Assembly (NCBI RefSeq): GCF_001424425.1
Contig: NZ_LMPT01000023.1
Span: 64,170-128,169 of the forward strand
Direction of reading: 5' to 3'
Length of the DNA stretch: 64,000 bases
From: Acidovorax sp. Leaf191
Lineage (GTDB): Bacteria; Pseudomonadota; Gammaproteobacteria; Burkholderiales; Burkholderiaceae_C
The notes under the pieces: model-generated
What the model saw: only the letters and a program-made list of their open reading frames with translations
What the model was told of the DNA's origin: nothing
The model's database searches: none
Part shown: positions 1 through 8,237 of the stretch, in pieces
How the letters are laid out: each line of letters begins with the position of its first letter
Position numbering within the stretch: the stretch's first letter is position 1
Made by a program: the position numbers and the translations under genes

Positions 1-1
1 G

Positions 2-52
2 GACAGCTTTTACTCTGAAGAACTGGCGGAAATGACAAAGAACCGGTTTTAG
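2..52 (+). CDS. C-terminal fragment of an unidentified protein
   Basis: An open frame runs from the window edge to a TAG at 50-52 and gives a 16-residue tail, DSFYSEELAEMTKNRF. The acidic and hydroxyl-rich composition is plausible for a protein C-terminus, but the fragment is too short to assign. The gene body lies outside the window. Its position beyond the island-like genes makes a mobile-element gene possible, which is inference only. Confidence 0.3.
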   Translation, partial: DSFYSEELAEMTKNRF

Positions 53-153
53 AGGCGCGCAATCGGTCCCAGTGATGCCTAACCCCGTGCCCCAGCGGAG
101 CGCCGCTTTCATTTAAATTGACCGGCTGCTCTTGGCGGATTGCTGACCAACGC

Positions 154-187
154 AAAAAGGCCCCGACATCACTGCCGGGGCCTTTTG
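154..187 (-). terminator. Rho-independent terminator of the left-edge operon
   Basis: A perfect 7-bp stem (GGCCCCG at 159-165 with CGGGGCC at 176-182) is flanked by A-rich sequence on the left and T-rich sequence on the right. On the minus strand it ends in five T residues, about 45 nt past the stop codon of the 230-946 gene. It could also act weakly on the plus strand. Confidence 0.7.
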
Positions 188-229
188 CTTTCAGCGCCAG
201 GCGCACGCCTGGCAGGACCACCGCGACGC

Positions 230-946
230 TCACGCCGCCGCAGCATCCTCCGCGCGCTGCAACTGCAGCGCCTGCACCGGCGTCAGGTACGCACGCCCCG
301 TAAACGCCCCCAGCTCCAGCACGCCCAGCGCCTCCACCTCGGGCTGTTCCAGAGCCTCAGGCCGCTCCAGCGCCACGGCCGTCAGGCGATCCCCGACGAA
401 CTTCATGCGGTAGGCCCGCATGTCCTCAGCGCGCTGATCAAAGCCCAAAGGGTCGGGAACGTGCGCCAGCAGCGCCATAGCCTTCGAGAGGGCCTCTTCG
501 CACTCTGCCAGGGCCTTGTAGGCCTCCAGGCGCGCATAGGCCCCATAGGCGGCATCGTGGGCGGTTGCGTAGTGCTCCGCGGCCCGTGACGCACTGGCCC
601 GAATGGGCAGCGCGGTGCGCTCCGAATCGGCCAGCGCCTCGCGCAGCTCTTCGGCAATCGACTGGGCATCGTTCTTCGTGAACAGCGCATCCTTGACCGC
701 CTTGGTCTTCTCGTAGTTCGAGGCCGCTAACAGACGCTTGAATTCCTGCGTTGCGGACTCGGCCGCGGCCTCATGCGCGGCGATCTTCTTGCGCAGCTCC
801 GCATGGCGCTCCAGCAACTCGGCGTAGGTTTTACCCGCGCCGTTGTTGAACTCCGCGCACGCCTGTGCGAGCGCCCGCAGCGCAGCGTGATAGGTGGCTT
901 CGGCTTGGGTCAGTTCAGCCTGAATGGGGGTGGTCTTGGTGGTCAT
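230..946 (-). CDS. Hypothetical coiled-coil protein (238 aa), accessory region
   Basis: I do not recognise a family. The start is the ATG at 946, with AGGA about ten bases upstream. The protein is rich in Ala, Glu, Lys and Leu, with long helical, probably coiled-coil stretches over roughly residues 5-160. It has no membrane segment, signal peptide or cysteine motif. The C-terminal 60 residues look less helical and end in an Ala run. It follows the 51-codon gene by 14 nt, so the two are likely co-transcribed, with the terminator at 154-187 closing the unit. The location between the window edge and the 3' side of a tRNA gene, and the lack of any housekeeping match, suggest a gene of an integrated element. 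A cytoplasmic structural or accessory role is possible but not shown. Confidence 0.6.
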   Translation of the reverse strand: MTTKTTPIQAELTQAEATYHAALRALAQACAEFNNGAGKTYAELLERHAELRKKIAAHEAAAESATQEFKRLLAASNYEKTKAVKDALFTKNDAQSIAEELREALADSERTALPIRASASRAAEHYATAHDAAYGAYARLEAYKALAECEEALSKAMALLAHVPDPLGFDQRAEDMRAYRMKFVGDRLTAVALERPEALEQPEVEALGVLELGAFTGRAYLTPVQALQLQRAEDAAAA

Positions 947-960
947 GGTGATGGTTCCTA

Positions 961-1116
961 TCAGCAGTCGGTCAGCTGGATTTCTGCGGTGTGGGTCTGG
1001 CCCGTGCGGGTGCTGAACTGCAGGGACACCTTCTTGTCGACAGTGGAGACTCGCCGGCGATCTGTCTTCTGCAGGTGACGGCGCGCCGCACGCCCGGCCT
1101 TGCGAGAACTTGCCAA
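961..1116 (-). CDS. Small hypothetical protein (51 aa) with a TTG start
   Basis: This frame opens with TTG at 1116, preceded by AAGGGA at suitable spacing, and ends in TGA at 961-963, 14 nt before the next gene. The product is basic at the N-terminus (Arg/Lys-rich residues 5-22) and ends in a beta-like stretch, VDKKVSLQFSTRTGQTHTAE. No ATG exists in frame, so a search limited to ATG starts would miss it. The spacing and codon pattern favour a real cistron upstream of the coiled-coil gene. Its function is unknown. The alternative is that the stretch is only leader sequence. Confidence 0.45.
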   Translation of the reverse strand: MASSRKAGRAARRHLQKTDRRRVSTVDKKVSLQFSTRTGQTHTAEIQLTDC

Positions 1117-1640
1117 TGAGTCCCTTCAACACTGCGCGCAGGACCACCGGCGGGCCGCTGCGCCTCGCTGCGTCTGCGGGCTGCACTGAGCTGCGTGCGC
1201 AGCGACTGGGCGTCCTCGCGCAGGGCCGGCGCCGGGGCAATAGCGGGGCGGGTCCGTCGGGCGTTGAGAAATTAAGGGGGCCGTGTGAGAAGGGTGACCG
1301 TGCAAGGCGAGCGGCACAAATCCGAGCGGCTGGGGGCACTACCGGCGGGCGGTTCGTGAATTCGGTGGGTTTCGGTGAGTTGTGGGACCTGACCGAGAGC
1401 GCGAAAAAATGTGCCTAGCAGCAGATTCGGACGCTCTGTATGACGGAAATAGTATGGAAAGACGTTGGGCTGACGTCTGCTGTCACAAGAGTCCGCTTCA
1501 GGGCGCTTTCCAGGGTGCGATACGACCCCGCAGTGGGGGCACAAGCTGTAGACCTGGCACATGTAAATATGCCCTAGTTTTCTCGGATGGGCGGCTGGTC
1601 TCGACGGGTACGGACAGCCAAGCTGCTGATCCCAAAGGAC
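1117..1640. other. Gene-poor stretch between the accessory operon and the tRNA terminator
   Basis: I find no convincing gene here. The open frames on both strands are Arg/Ala/Gly-rich shadows without ribosome binding sites. GC content falls somewhat between about 1390 and 1640 (runs such as GTAAATATGCC near 1563). There is no copy of the tRNA 3' end within this stretch that would define an attachment repeat. If an island ends at the tRNA, the junction should fall between here and 1690. Confidence 0.4.
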
Positions 1641-1680
1641 AAATAAAAAAAAGTCCAGAAGAGCATGGACTCTTCTGGAC
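1641..1680 (-). terminator. Terminator of the tRNA-Leu gene
   Basis: An 11-bp perfect stem (GTCCAGAAGAG at 1653-1663 with its complement at 1670-1680) and a 6-nt loop are followed on the minus strand by eight T residues. It sits 8 nt past the CCA end of the tRNA, so it ends the tRNA transcript. Confidence 0.9.
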
Positions 1681-1687
1681 TCGTTCG

Positions 1688-1772
1688 TGGTGCCCGGGGC
1701 CGGAATCGAACCGGCACGCCTTGCGGCGGGGGATTTTGAGTCCCCTGCGTCTACCAATTTCACCACCCGGGC
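1688..1772 (-). tRNA. tRNA-Leu (anticodon CAA)
   Basis: The minus strand reads as an 85-nt leucine-type tRNA with encoded CCA. The acceptor arms are GCCCGGG and CCCGGGC with discriminator A. The anticodon loop CTCAAAA sits on a GGGGA/TCCCC stem, giving anticodon CAA for TTG codons. The T loop is TTCGATTC, and the long variable arm typical of leucine tRNAs is present. It is divergent from cysM with only 40 bp between them. A CATAAT at 1793-1798 (minus strand) could be its -10 box. tRNA-Leu 3' ends are frequent integrase targets, which fits the accessory character of the sequence on that side. Confidence 0.95.
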
Positions 1773-1812
1773 TGGAATTCGTGAAGCCGCAAATTATGGC
1801 ACAGTAGGGCGC

Positions 1813-2715
1813 ATGAAATATCCGACGATTGAAGATGCGGTTGGCAACACGCCGCTGGTCGCGCTGCAGCGCATTGGGGCTCAGGACAACGCCGCGCGCG
1901 GCAACGTGGTGCTGGGCAAGCTGGAGGGCAACAACCCGGCGGGCTCGGTCAAGGACCGGCCGGCCCTGTCGATGATCCGCCGGGCCGAAGAACGCGGCGA
2001 CATTCGGCCCGGTGACACGCTGATCGAGGCCACGTCGGGCAATACTGGCATCGCGCTGGCGATGGCGGCGGCGATCAAGGGCTACCGCATGGTGCTGGTG
2101 ATGCCCGAGGACCTGTCCATCGAGCGCGCGCAGACGATGAAGGCCTTTGGCGCAGAGCTGGTGCTCACCCCCAAGAGCGGCGGCATGGAGCATGCGCGCG
2201 ATCTGGCCGAGGCGATGCAAAAGCGGGGCGAGGGCAAGGTGCTCGACCAGTTCGGCAACCCGGACAACCCGCGCATCCACTACGAAACCACCGGCCCCGA
2301 GATCTGGGAGCAGACCGGCGGGCGCATCACGCACTTCGTGAGCGCGATGGGCACCACGGGCACCATCACCGGTGTGTCGCGGTTCCTCAAAGAGAAGAAC
2401 CCGGCCATCCAGATCATCGGCGCGCAGCCGGAAGAGGGCTCGCGCATCCCCGGCATCCGCAAGTGGCCGCAGGAGTACCTGCCCAAGATCTACGACGCGA
2501 GCACGGTGGACGAGCTGGTGTACGTGAACCAGGACAACGCCGAAGACATGTGCCGCCGCCTGGCGCGCGAAGAGGGCATCTTTGCGGGCATCTCTGCCGC
2601 TGGTGCCTGCTGGGTGGCCCAGCAGATCGCCGCGCGCGACAGCAACGCCACGATTGTCTTCGTGGTGTGCGACCGGGGCGACCGTTACCTGTCCACCGGC
2701 GTATTCCCCGCGTGA
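1813..2715 (+). CDS. cysM: Cysteine synthase B (O-acetylserine sulfhydrylase, CysM type)
   Basis: Makes L-cysteine from O-acetylserine and sulfide or thiosulfate, using pyridoxal phosphate, in the cytoplasm. The 300-residue length fits CysM. The PLP lysine is K47 in SVKDRP, the phosphate-binding loop TSGNTG is at 74-79, and a second glycine loop, GTTGT, lies further on. The segment EEGSRIPGI, which lines the active site in CysM rather than CysK, supports the B isozyme. I chose the ATG at 1813 because the upstream extension would read through the tRNA gene. The gene stands alone. A family B repeat follows it before the Nudix gene. Confidence 0.93.
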   Translation: MKYPTIEDAVGNTPLVALQRIGAQDNAARGNVVLGKLEGNNPAGSVKDRPALSMIRRAEERGDIRPGDTLIEATSGNTGIALAMAAAIKGYRMVLVMPEDLSIERAQTMKAFGAELVLTPKSGGMEHARDLAEAMQKRGEGKVLDQFGNPDNPRIHYETTGPEIWEQTGGRITHFVSAMGTTGTITGVSRFLKEKNPAIQIIGAQPEEGSRIPGIRKWPQEYLPKIYDASTVDELVYVNQDNAEDMCRRLAREEGIFAGISAAGACWVAQQIAARDSNATIVFVVCDRGDRYLSTGVFPA

Positions 2716-2753
2716 TCTGGAAGAAGGCCGGCTGCGTGCCCTTCTTTTTTAAT

Positions 2754-2806
2754 GAAAATGGCCGCTACCGCTGGATGAGCGTGCGCAAGCAGCTATCAAA
2801 ATAAGA
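2754..2806 (+). repeat. Family B hairpin repeat, copy 1
   Basis: Left arm GGCCGCTACCGCT and right arm AAGCAGCTATCAAAA are followed by AAGAGCAT, 4 nt before the Nudix start codon at 2811. Same orientation as that gene. Confidence 0.75.
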
Positions 2807-2810
2807 GCAT

Positions 2811-3377
2811 ATGCACTACGAAACCCGCTACTGCACCCACTGCGGCACCGCGCTGCAGCCGATCACCCTGGCCGAGGATGGTGGCGACAAGGAGCGTCTG
2901 CGCTGCCCCGCCTGCGGCTGGACGCACTGGAACAACCCCACCCCGGTGCTGGCCGCCATCGTGGAGGTGGACGGCCGGGTGCTGCTGGCGCGCAACGCGG
3001 CCTGGCCGGCCAAGATGTTTGCGCTGATCACCGGCTTCATGGAAGCGGGCGAGTCGCCGCAGGAAGGCATTGCGCGCGAGGTGAAGGAAGAGACCAACCT
3101 CGACGTCCTGTCCACCACCATGGTGGGGGCGTACGAGTTTCTGCGCATGAACCAGGTCATCATTGCCTACCATGTGGTGGCGCAGGGCGAGGTGCGGCTG
3201 TCGCCCGAACTGGTGGATTACCGGTTCTATGACCTGGGCGAGCTCAAATGCTGGCCCGCCGGCACCGGCTATGCGCTGGCCGACTGGCTGCGTACGCGCG
3301 GGCACGAGCCGGTGTTCTTCACGGCCGAAGAAAATGAAGAACGCCGCCGGGGCCTGAACCTGCCGCCCAAAGACTGA
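2811..3377 (+). CDS. Nudix hydrolase with N-terminal zinc ribbon
   Basis: Predicted to hydrolyse a nucleoside diphosphate linked to another moiety; the substrate is unknown. Residues 8-35 hold two CxxC pairs (C8, C11, C32, C35), a zinc ribbon like that of NudC-type and related Nudix proteins. The Nudix box starts at G75 (GFMEAGE), has REVKEE at 89-94 carrying the metal-binding glutamates, and ends in NL where the consensus has Gly plus a hydrophobic residue. At 188 aa it is shorter than NADH pyrophosphatase NudC and lacks its N-terminal domain, so NudC is not claimed. The start codon lies directly behind a family B repeat, which probably forms its leader. Confidence 0.85.
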   Translation: MHYETRYCTHCGTALQPITLAEDGGDKERLRCPACGWTHWNNPTPVLAAIVEVDGRVLLARNAAWPAKMFALITGFMEAGESPQEGIAREVKEETNLDVLSTTMVGAYEFLRMNQVIIAYHVVAQGEVRLSPELVDYRFYDLGELKCWPAGTGYALADWLRTRGHEPVFFTAEENEERRRGLNLPPKD

Positions 3378-3380
3378 AGC

Positions 3381-3400
3381 ACAAGACAAGACAAGACAAG
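3381..3400 (+). repeat. Pentanucleotide tandem repeat ACAAG x4
   Basis: Four perfect ACAAG units lie 17 nt before the tusA-like start codon, in the 39-nt gap after the Nudix gene. Confidence 0.9.
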
Positions 3401-3416
3401 ATACGGACACAACACC

Positions 3417-3644
3417 ATGGACATCCACAAAGAAGTCGACACGCGCGGCCTGAACTGCCCCCTGCCCATCCTCAAGGCCAAGAAGGCGCTGGCCGACATG
3501 GCCAGCGGCCAGTTGCTCAAGGTGGTGGCGACGGACAGCGGCTCGCTGCGGGACTTCCAGGCGTTTGCCAAGCAGACAGGCAATGAGCTGGTGGAGCAGC
3601 AGACGGTGGGCGAGGAATACATCCACGTGCTGCGTCGGCGTTGA
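3417..3644 (+). CDS. TusA/SirA-family sulfur carrier protein
   Basis: A 75-residue protein of the TusA fold, which passes persulfide sulfur between proteins in the cytoplasm, for tRNA thiolation or molybdenum cofactor work in related bacteria. The signature CPLP motif with the sulfur-carrying cysteine is at residues 14-17 (GLNCPLP). The length is usual for the family. Several paralogues normally exist per genome, so calling this one tusA is not safe. It follows the Nudix gene by 39 nt containing the ACAAG repeat and may be co-transcribed with it. A terminator stands about 100 nt downstream. Confidence 0.88.
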   Translation: MDIHKEVDTRGLNCPLPILKAKKALADMASGQLLKVVATDSGSLRDFQAFAKQTGNELVEQQTVGEEYIHVLRRR

Positions 3645-3745
3645 CGACCTGACGGGTACACGCACGGAGGCACCGCAGGCGGTTCACGACGCGGGGCGTC
3701 CTGTGCAGGGCTGGGGGCCACGGGCGCACGCCCGGCCATTCAAAA

Positions 3746-3785
3746 GAAACCCTCTCGCAGCGTTTGCTGGAAGAGGGTTTTTTGT
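3746..3785 (+). terminator. Terminator downstream of the tusA-like gene
   Basis: Stem AACCCTCT (3748-3755) pairs with AGAGGGTT (3772-3779) and runs into seven T residues on the plus strand. The minus side also has a shorter T-rich tail, so it may serve galU as well. Confidence 0.85.
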
Positions 3786-3850
3786 TGTGCAGGCACGGTG
3801 TTGTGACTGGGCGCCGGTCAGCTTTATCCGCGCGGGCCAGGCGCGGCACC

Positions 3851-3877
3851 TGGCTTCGACAGGCTCAGCCCGAACGG
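3851..3877 (+). repeat. Family C repeat, single arm
   Basis: The sequence GCTTCGACAGGCTCAGC followed by CCGAACGG recurs at 61680-61706 and 63069-63093. Here only one arm is present. Confidence 0.65.
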
Positions 3878-3989
3878 GCGGGGGGGATGGTGCGCCGGTG
3901 GGCGATCTCTGGCCCCCGAGTCCTGATCCCCGGAGAACGATCCCTGGAGAACGATCCTCGGGGCCTGATCCCCGCGGTCGCGCTTACGC

Positions 3990-4877
3990 TTACAGCTCCA
4001 GCGCCTTCAGGTATTCACGGAAGTGCGCACCCACCTGCGGGTGGCGCAGCGCCAGTTCCACCGTGGCTTCCAGAAAGCCTTCCTTGCTGCCGCAGTCATA
4101 ACGCTTGCCCTGGTACTGGAACGCGTACACGGCCTCGTTCTGCATCAGGCGGGCGATGCCGTCGGTGAGCTGGATCTCGCCGCCCACGCCGCGTGGCTGG
4201 TTGCGGATCTCGTCGAACACGCCGGGCGTGAGGATGTAGCGGCCGGCCACGCCCATGCGGGACGGGGCCACGTCGGCCTTGGGCTTTTCGACGATGCGCT
4301 CGATGCGGATCAGCGGGCCCCCGGCGGATTCACCGGCCACGATGCCGTACTTGTGCACCTGGTCTTCCGGCACTTCCTGCACGGCGATGACCGAGCGGCC
4401 CTGCTGGCGAAAAGCCGTGGCCATCTGCGCCAGCACGGGCTGGCCGCCCTGGGGGCCGACCATCAGGTCATCGGCCAGCAACACGGCGAAGGGCTCCTTG
4501 CCCACCAGCGGTTCGGCGCACAGCACGGCGTGGCCCAGGCCCAGCGAGCGGGGCTGGCGCACGAAGGCGCAGTCCATGTCGTCGGGCTGGATGGAGCGCA
4601 CCAGGTCCAGCAGTTCCTTCTTGCCGGCGGCTTCGAGTTCGGCTTCCAGCTCGTACGCGGTGTCGAAATGGTCTTCGATGGCGCGCTTGCTGCGGCCCGT
4701 GACGAAGATCATGTGGCGGATGCCGGCGGCGTAGGCTTCTTCCACCGCGTACTGGATCAGCGGCTTGTCGACCACGGGCAGCATCTCTTTCGGAGACGCC
4801 TTGGTGGCGGGCAGAAAACGGGTGCCCAGGCCGGCAACGGGGAACACGGCTTTGCGGACGGTGGTGGCAACGGTCAT
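3990..4877 (-). CDS. galU: UTP-glucose-1-phosphate uridylyltransferase
   Basis: Forms UDP-glucose from UTP and glucose-1-phosphate, feeding envelope polysaccharide and galactose metabolism. The 295-aa protein has the nucleotidyltransferase loop [19 protein letters not shown] at residues 16-34 and VDKPLIQY just after it. Near the C-terminus it has [10 protein letters not shown] and [11 protein letters not shown], typical of GalU. The ATG at 4877 was chosen over longer forms because family homology begins there and AGGA precedes it by about twelve bases. It lies 98 nt downstream of valS on the same strand and may share its transcript. Confidence 0.95.
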   Translation of the reverse strand: MTVATTVRKAVFPVAGLGTRFLPATKASPKEMLPVVDKPLIQYAVEEAYAAGIRHMIFVTGRSKRAIEDHFDTAYELEAELEAAGKKELLDLVRSIQPDDMDCAFVRQPRSLGLGHAVLCAEPLVGKEPFAVLLADDLMVGPQGGQPVLAQMATAFRQQGRSVIAVQEVPEDQVHKYGIVAGESAGGPLIRIERIVEKPKADVAPSRMGVAGRYILTPGVFDEIRNQPRGVGGEIQLTDGIARLMQNEAVYAFQYQGKRYDCGSKEGFLEATVELALRHPQVGAHFREYLKALEL

Positions 4878-4975
4878 GGAGAAGGTTCCTTCGGGGATGT
4901 GAAGCAGTGAAATCGGGCGGTGGTGGGGGCGCCGCCAGGGCGGGCCCGCCAGCCCGACGAGTATGGCGTCGGTGG

Positions 4976-7873
4976 TCAGCCCAGTCGTGTCAGTTGATCG
5001 CGCAACCGGCCCAGCGTGGCGCCGAAGTCGGCGATGCGCTTCTTTTCCTGGTCGATCACGGCAGGGGGGGCCTTGGCCACGAACGCTTCGTTGGAGAGCT
5101 TGTTGTGGGCCTTGGCGACCTCGCCCTCGATGCGGGCGATTTCCTTGGACAGACGGGCCTTCTCGGCCGCCACGTCGATCTCCATGTACAGGCACATGCG
5201 GGCATCGCCCACCACAGCCACGGGCGCGGCCTGCGCGGCGGCGGCCCAGGCGGCTTCGTCGTCGAACACCTTGACCTCGCTGAGCTTGGCCAGCGCCTGC
5301 AGCACCGGCGCCACGCCGCGCATGAACTCGGTGTCGCCCACCACGAACATGGGCAGGCGGGTGGAGGGCGAGACGTTCATCTCGCCACGCAGGGCGCGGC
5401 AGGCGTCCACGAGGCCCTTCACGCGGCCCATGTGGGCGATGGAGGCCTCATCGATCTTGGCGGGTTGGGCCTCTGGGTAGCGGGCGATGCTGACCGACTC
5501 GCCGGGGATACCGGCCACGGGCGCCACCACTTGCCACAGGGCTTCGGTGATGAACGGGATGATCGGGTGGGCCAGGCGCAGGATGGCTTCCAGCGTGCGG
5601 ATCAGCGTGCGGCGCGTGGCGCGCTGCTCGGCCTCGGTGCCGTTCTGGATCTGCACCTTGGCGATCTCCAGGTACCAGTCGCAGTATTCGTTCCAGACAA
5701 AGTCGTAGATCGTGTTGGCCACGTTGTCCAGGCGGTACTCGGCAAAACCCTTGGCCACCTCGGCCTCGGTCTTTTGCAGCAGCGACGTGATCCAGCGGTC
5801 GGCCTGGCTGAAGTGCATGTAGCCGTGGGCGGGGCCGCCGGGCTGGCATTCTTCCTTGGTGTGCTCTTTCAGGCCGCAGTCCTGGCCTTCGCAGTTCATC
5901 AGCACGAAGCGGCTGGCGTTCCAGAGCTTGTTGCAGAAGTTGCGGTAGCCCTCGCAGCGCTTGCTGTCGAAGTTGATGCTGCGCCCCAGGCTGGCCAGCG
6001 CCGCAAAGGTAAAGCGCAGCGCATCGGCGCCGTAGGCCGGGATGCCCTCGGGGAATTCCTTTTGCGTGTTCTTGCGCACGGTGGGTGCGGTCTCGGGCTT
6101 GCGCAGGCCGGTGGTGCGCTTGTCCAGCAGCGGGTCGAGCGCAATGCCGTCGATCAGGTCCACCGGGTCGAGCACGTTGCCTTCGGACTTGGACATTTTC
6201 TTGCCCTGCGCGTCGCGCACCAGGCCGTGGATGTACACATGCTTGAACGGCACGCGGCCGGTGAAGTGCGTGGTCATCATGATCATCCGGGCGACCCAGA
6301 AGAAGATGATGTCGTAGCCCGTCACCAGCACGGTGCTGGGCAGGTACAGGTTGAAGTCGTCGGTGGGTGCGTCGCCTTGTTCAGGCCAGCCCATGGTGCT
6401 GAAAGGCACGAGCGCGGACGAGTACCAGGTGTCGAGCACGTCCTCGTCGCGGCGCAGCGTCTTGCCGGGCGCCTTGGCCTGCGCCTCGGCTTCGCTCCGG
6501 GCCACGATCACGGTGCCGTCCTCGTCGTACCACGCCGGGATCTGGTGGCCCCACCACAGCTGGCGGCTGATGCACCAGTCCTGGATGTTGTTCATCCACT
6601 GGTTGTAGGTGTTGACCCAGTTCTCGGGCACGAACGTCACCTCGCCCGTGGCCACCGCGTCGATGGCCTTTTGCGCGATGCTCTTGCCCGTGGGGTCCTG
6701 GTCGCTCACCTTGCTCATGGCCACGAACCATTGGTCGGTCAGCATGGGCTCGATGACCTGGCCGGTGCGGGTGCAGATGGGCACCATGAGCTTGTGCTTC
6801 TTCACCTCGATCAGCGCGCCGAGGGCTTCGAGGTCTGCGACCACGGCCTTGCGGGCCACGAAGCGGTCCATGCCCTGGTATTTGGCCGGGGCGTTCTCGT
6901 TGATGGTGGCCTGCAGCGTGAGGACCACGATCATGGGCAGCTTGTGGCGCTGGCCCACGGCGTAGTCGTTCTGGTCGTGCGCGGGGGTGACCTTCACCAC
7001 GCCCGTGCCGAATTCCTTGTCCACGTAGTCGTCGGCGATCACCGGGATCTGGCGGTCGCACAGCGGCAGGTTCACCATCTTGCCGATGAGGTGGGTGTAA
7101 CGCGCGTCCTCCGGGTGCACCATCAGGGCCACGTCGCCCAGCATGGTCTCGGGGCGGGTGGTGGCCACCGTCAGGCTGCCCGAGCCATCGGCCAGCGGGT
7201 AGGCAATGTGCCACAGCGAGCCGTCTTTTTCTTCGCTCTCGACTTCCAGGTCGGACACGGCCGACTGCAGCTTCGGGTCCCAGTTCACCAGGCGCTTGCC
7301 GCGGTAGATCAGGCCCTGTTCGTACAGCTTCACGAAGGTGTCTGTCACCACCGTGGAGAGCTTGTCGTCCATGGTGAAGTATTCACGGCTCCAGTCCACG
7401 CTGTCGCCCATGCGGCGCATCTGCGTGGTGATGGTGTTGCCCGACTTTTCCTTCCACTCCCACACTTTGCTCACGAAGTTCTTGCGCGCCTCGGGCGGGG
7501 TCGGGCCCATGTCGTAGCGGCTGATGCCTTGTTCCTGCAGCTGGCGCTCCACCACGATCTGCGTGGCGATGCCCGCATGGTCGGTGCCCGGCACCCACGC
7601 CGTGTTGAAGCCGCGCATGCGGTGGTAGCGCGTCAGGCTGTCCATGATCGTCTGGTTGAACGCATGGCCCATGTGCAGCGTGCCTGTCACGTTGGGTGGC
7701 GGCAACTGGATGGAGAACGCCGGTTCGCCCGCCTGGGCGGCGCCGGTGCCCCGGAACCCGGCGACGCCGTAGCCACGGCGCTCCCACTCGGGGCCCCAGT
7801 GGGCTTCCAGGGCGGCGGGTTCAAAAGACTTGGACAGGCTGTCGAGGCCGGTTTGTTGCAGGGGCGAGCTCAT
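4976..7873 (-). CDS. valS: Valyl-tRNA synthetase
   Basis: Charges tRNA-Val. The 965-residue class I synthetase has the HIGH-type motif HMGH at 67-70, inside [15 protein letters not shown], and KMSKS at 559-563. The editing (CP1) domain lies between them and the anticodon-binding domain follows. Roughly the last 65 residues form the C-terminal coiled-coil arm ([19 protein letters not shown]). The start at 7873 gives the standard N-terminus; longer frames would read into the upstream region. No T-box or other leader is evident. It is divergent from the M48 protease gene across 364 bp. Confidence 0.97.
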   Translation of the reverse strand: MSSPLQQTGLDSLSKSFEPAALEAHWGPEWERRGYGVAGFRGTGAAQAGEPAFSIQLPPPNVTGTLHMGHAFNQTIMDSLTRYHRMRGFNTAWVPGTDHAGIATQIVVERQLQEQGISRYDMGPTPPEARKNFVSKVWEWKEKSGNTITTQMRRMGDSVDWSREYFTMDDKLSTVVTDTFVKLYEQGLIYRGKRLVNWDPKLQSAVSDLEVESEEKDGSLWHIAYPLADGSGSLTVATTRPETMLGDVALMVHPEDARYTHLIGKMVNLPLCDRQIPVIADDYVDKEFGTGVVKVTPAHDQNDYAVGQRHKLPMIVVLTLQATINENAPAKYQGMDRFVARKAVVADLEALGALIEVKKHKLMVPICTRTGQVIEPMLTDQWFVAMSKVSDQDPTGKSIAQKAIDAVATGEVTFVPENWVNTYNQWMNNIQDWCISRQLWWGHQIPAWYDEDGTVIVARSEAEAQAKAPGKTLRRDEDVLDTWYSSALVPFSTMGWPEQGDAPTDDFNLYLPSTVLVTGYDIIFFWVARMIMMTTHFTGRVPFKHVYIHGLVRDAQGKKMSKSEGNVLDPVDLIDGIALDPLLDKRTTGLRKPETAPTVRKNTQKEFPEGIPAYGADALRFTFAALASLGRSINFDSKRCEGYRNFCNKLWNASRFVLMNCEGQDCGLKEHTKEECQPGGPAHGYMHFSQADRWITSLLQKTEAEVAKGFAEYRLDNVANTIYDFVWNEYCDWYLEIAKVQIQNGTEAEQRATRRTLIRTLEAILRLAHPIIPFITEALWQVVAPVAGIPGESVSIARYPEAQPAKIDEASIAHMGRVKGLVDACRALRGEMNVSPSTRLPMFVVGDTEFMRGVAPVLQALAKLSEVKVFDDEAAWAAAAQAAPVAVVGDARMCLYMEIDVAAEKARLSKEIARIEGEVAKAHNKLSNEAFVAKAPPAVIDQEKKRIADFGATLGRLRDQLTRLG

Positions 7874-8237
7874 GGGGTATGGGGCGGTGGGACCCGGCGG
7901 CCACGCTGTGCGGCGCCGGGTCGGACAAGATGGACCGGGCATTTTACGGGAGCGCAGCCACTGCCCCGGCGCCGTGGGGCTGCGGGCTGTCCGACCGTTC
8001 ATCCAGCGTTTCTATCCAATTGTTACCTTGTGCCTGCACCTTCAGCCACAGCGGTGCCGATAATCGCCGCCCATGGAGCGAGGGAAGGCCGCAGCGAAGC
8101 AGGCCGGGCTCCATGCAAGAGAGCACGCGCGTGCTCTTCGGATCACTACATACAACACGGTGGACTACCGGCCCGAAAGGCGGCGCGCAAAAGCGCCGGT
8201 TTCGGGCATTGGGCCGCCATAACACACGTCCGAACCC
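7874..8237. other. Divergent promoter region between valS and the M48 gene
   Basis: No gene is seen. The half nearest valS is GC-rich. The half nearest the protease carries a strong nested stem-loop (8171-8207) within the likely 5' leader of that gene. Confidence 0.5.
8171..8207 (+). promoter_or_regulatory. Structured leader hairpin upstream of the M48 protease
   Basis: An outer stem, GCCCGAAA (8171-8178) with TTTCGGGC (8200-8207), encloses an inner stem GGCGC/GCGCC with an A-rich loop. It ends 30 nt before the start codon and lacks a T run, so it is more likely a leader structure than a terminator. Function unknown. Confidence 0.4.

Larger units (their letters stand above)
3645..3989. other. 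Intergenic region between the convergent tusA-like and galU genes
   Basis: It holds a terminator (3746-3785), one arm of a family C repeat (3851-3877), and a degenerate tandem array of about 14-nt units built on GATCCC(C/T)GGAGAAC at roughly 3918-3980. No gene is seen. Confidence 0.6.

Noticed and set aside
1382-1807. A 141-codon plus-strand frame over the tRNA
   Set aside because: It reads antisense through the tRNA-Leu and its terminator and has no ribosome site.
7874-8237. T-box or other riboswitch for valS
   Set aside because: No T-box sequence or specifier structure is visible, and such leaders are not expected in this bacterial group.
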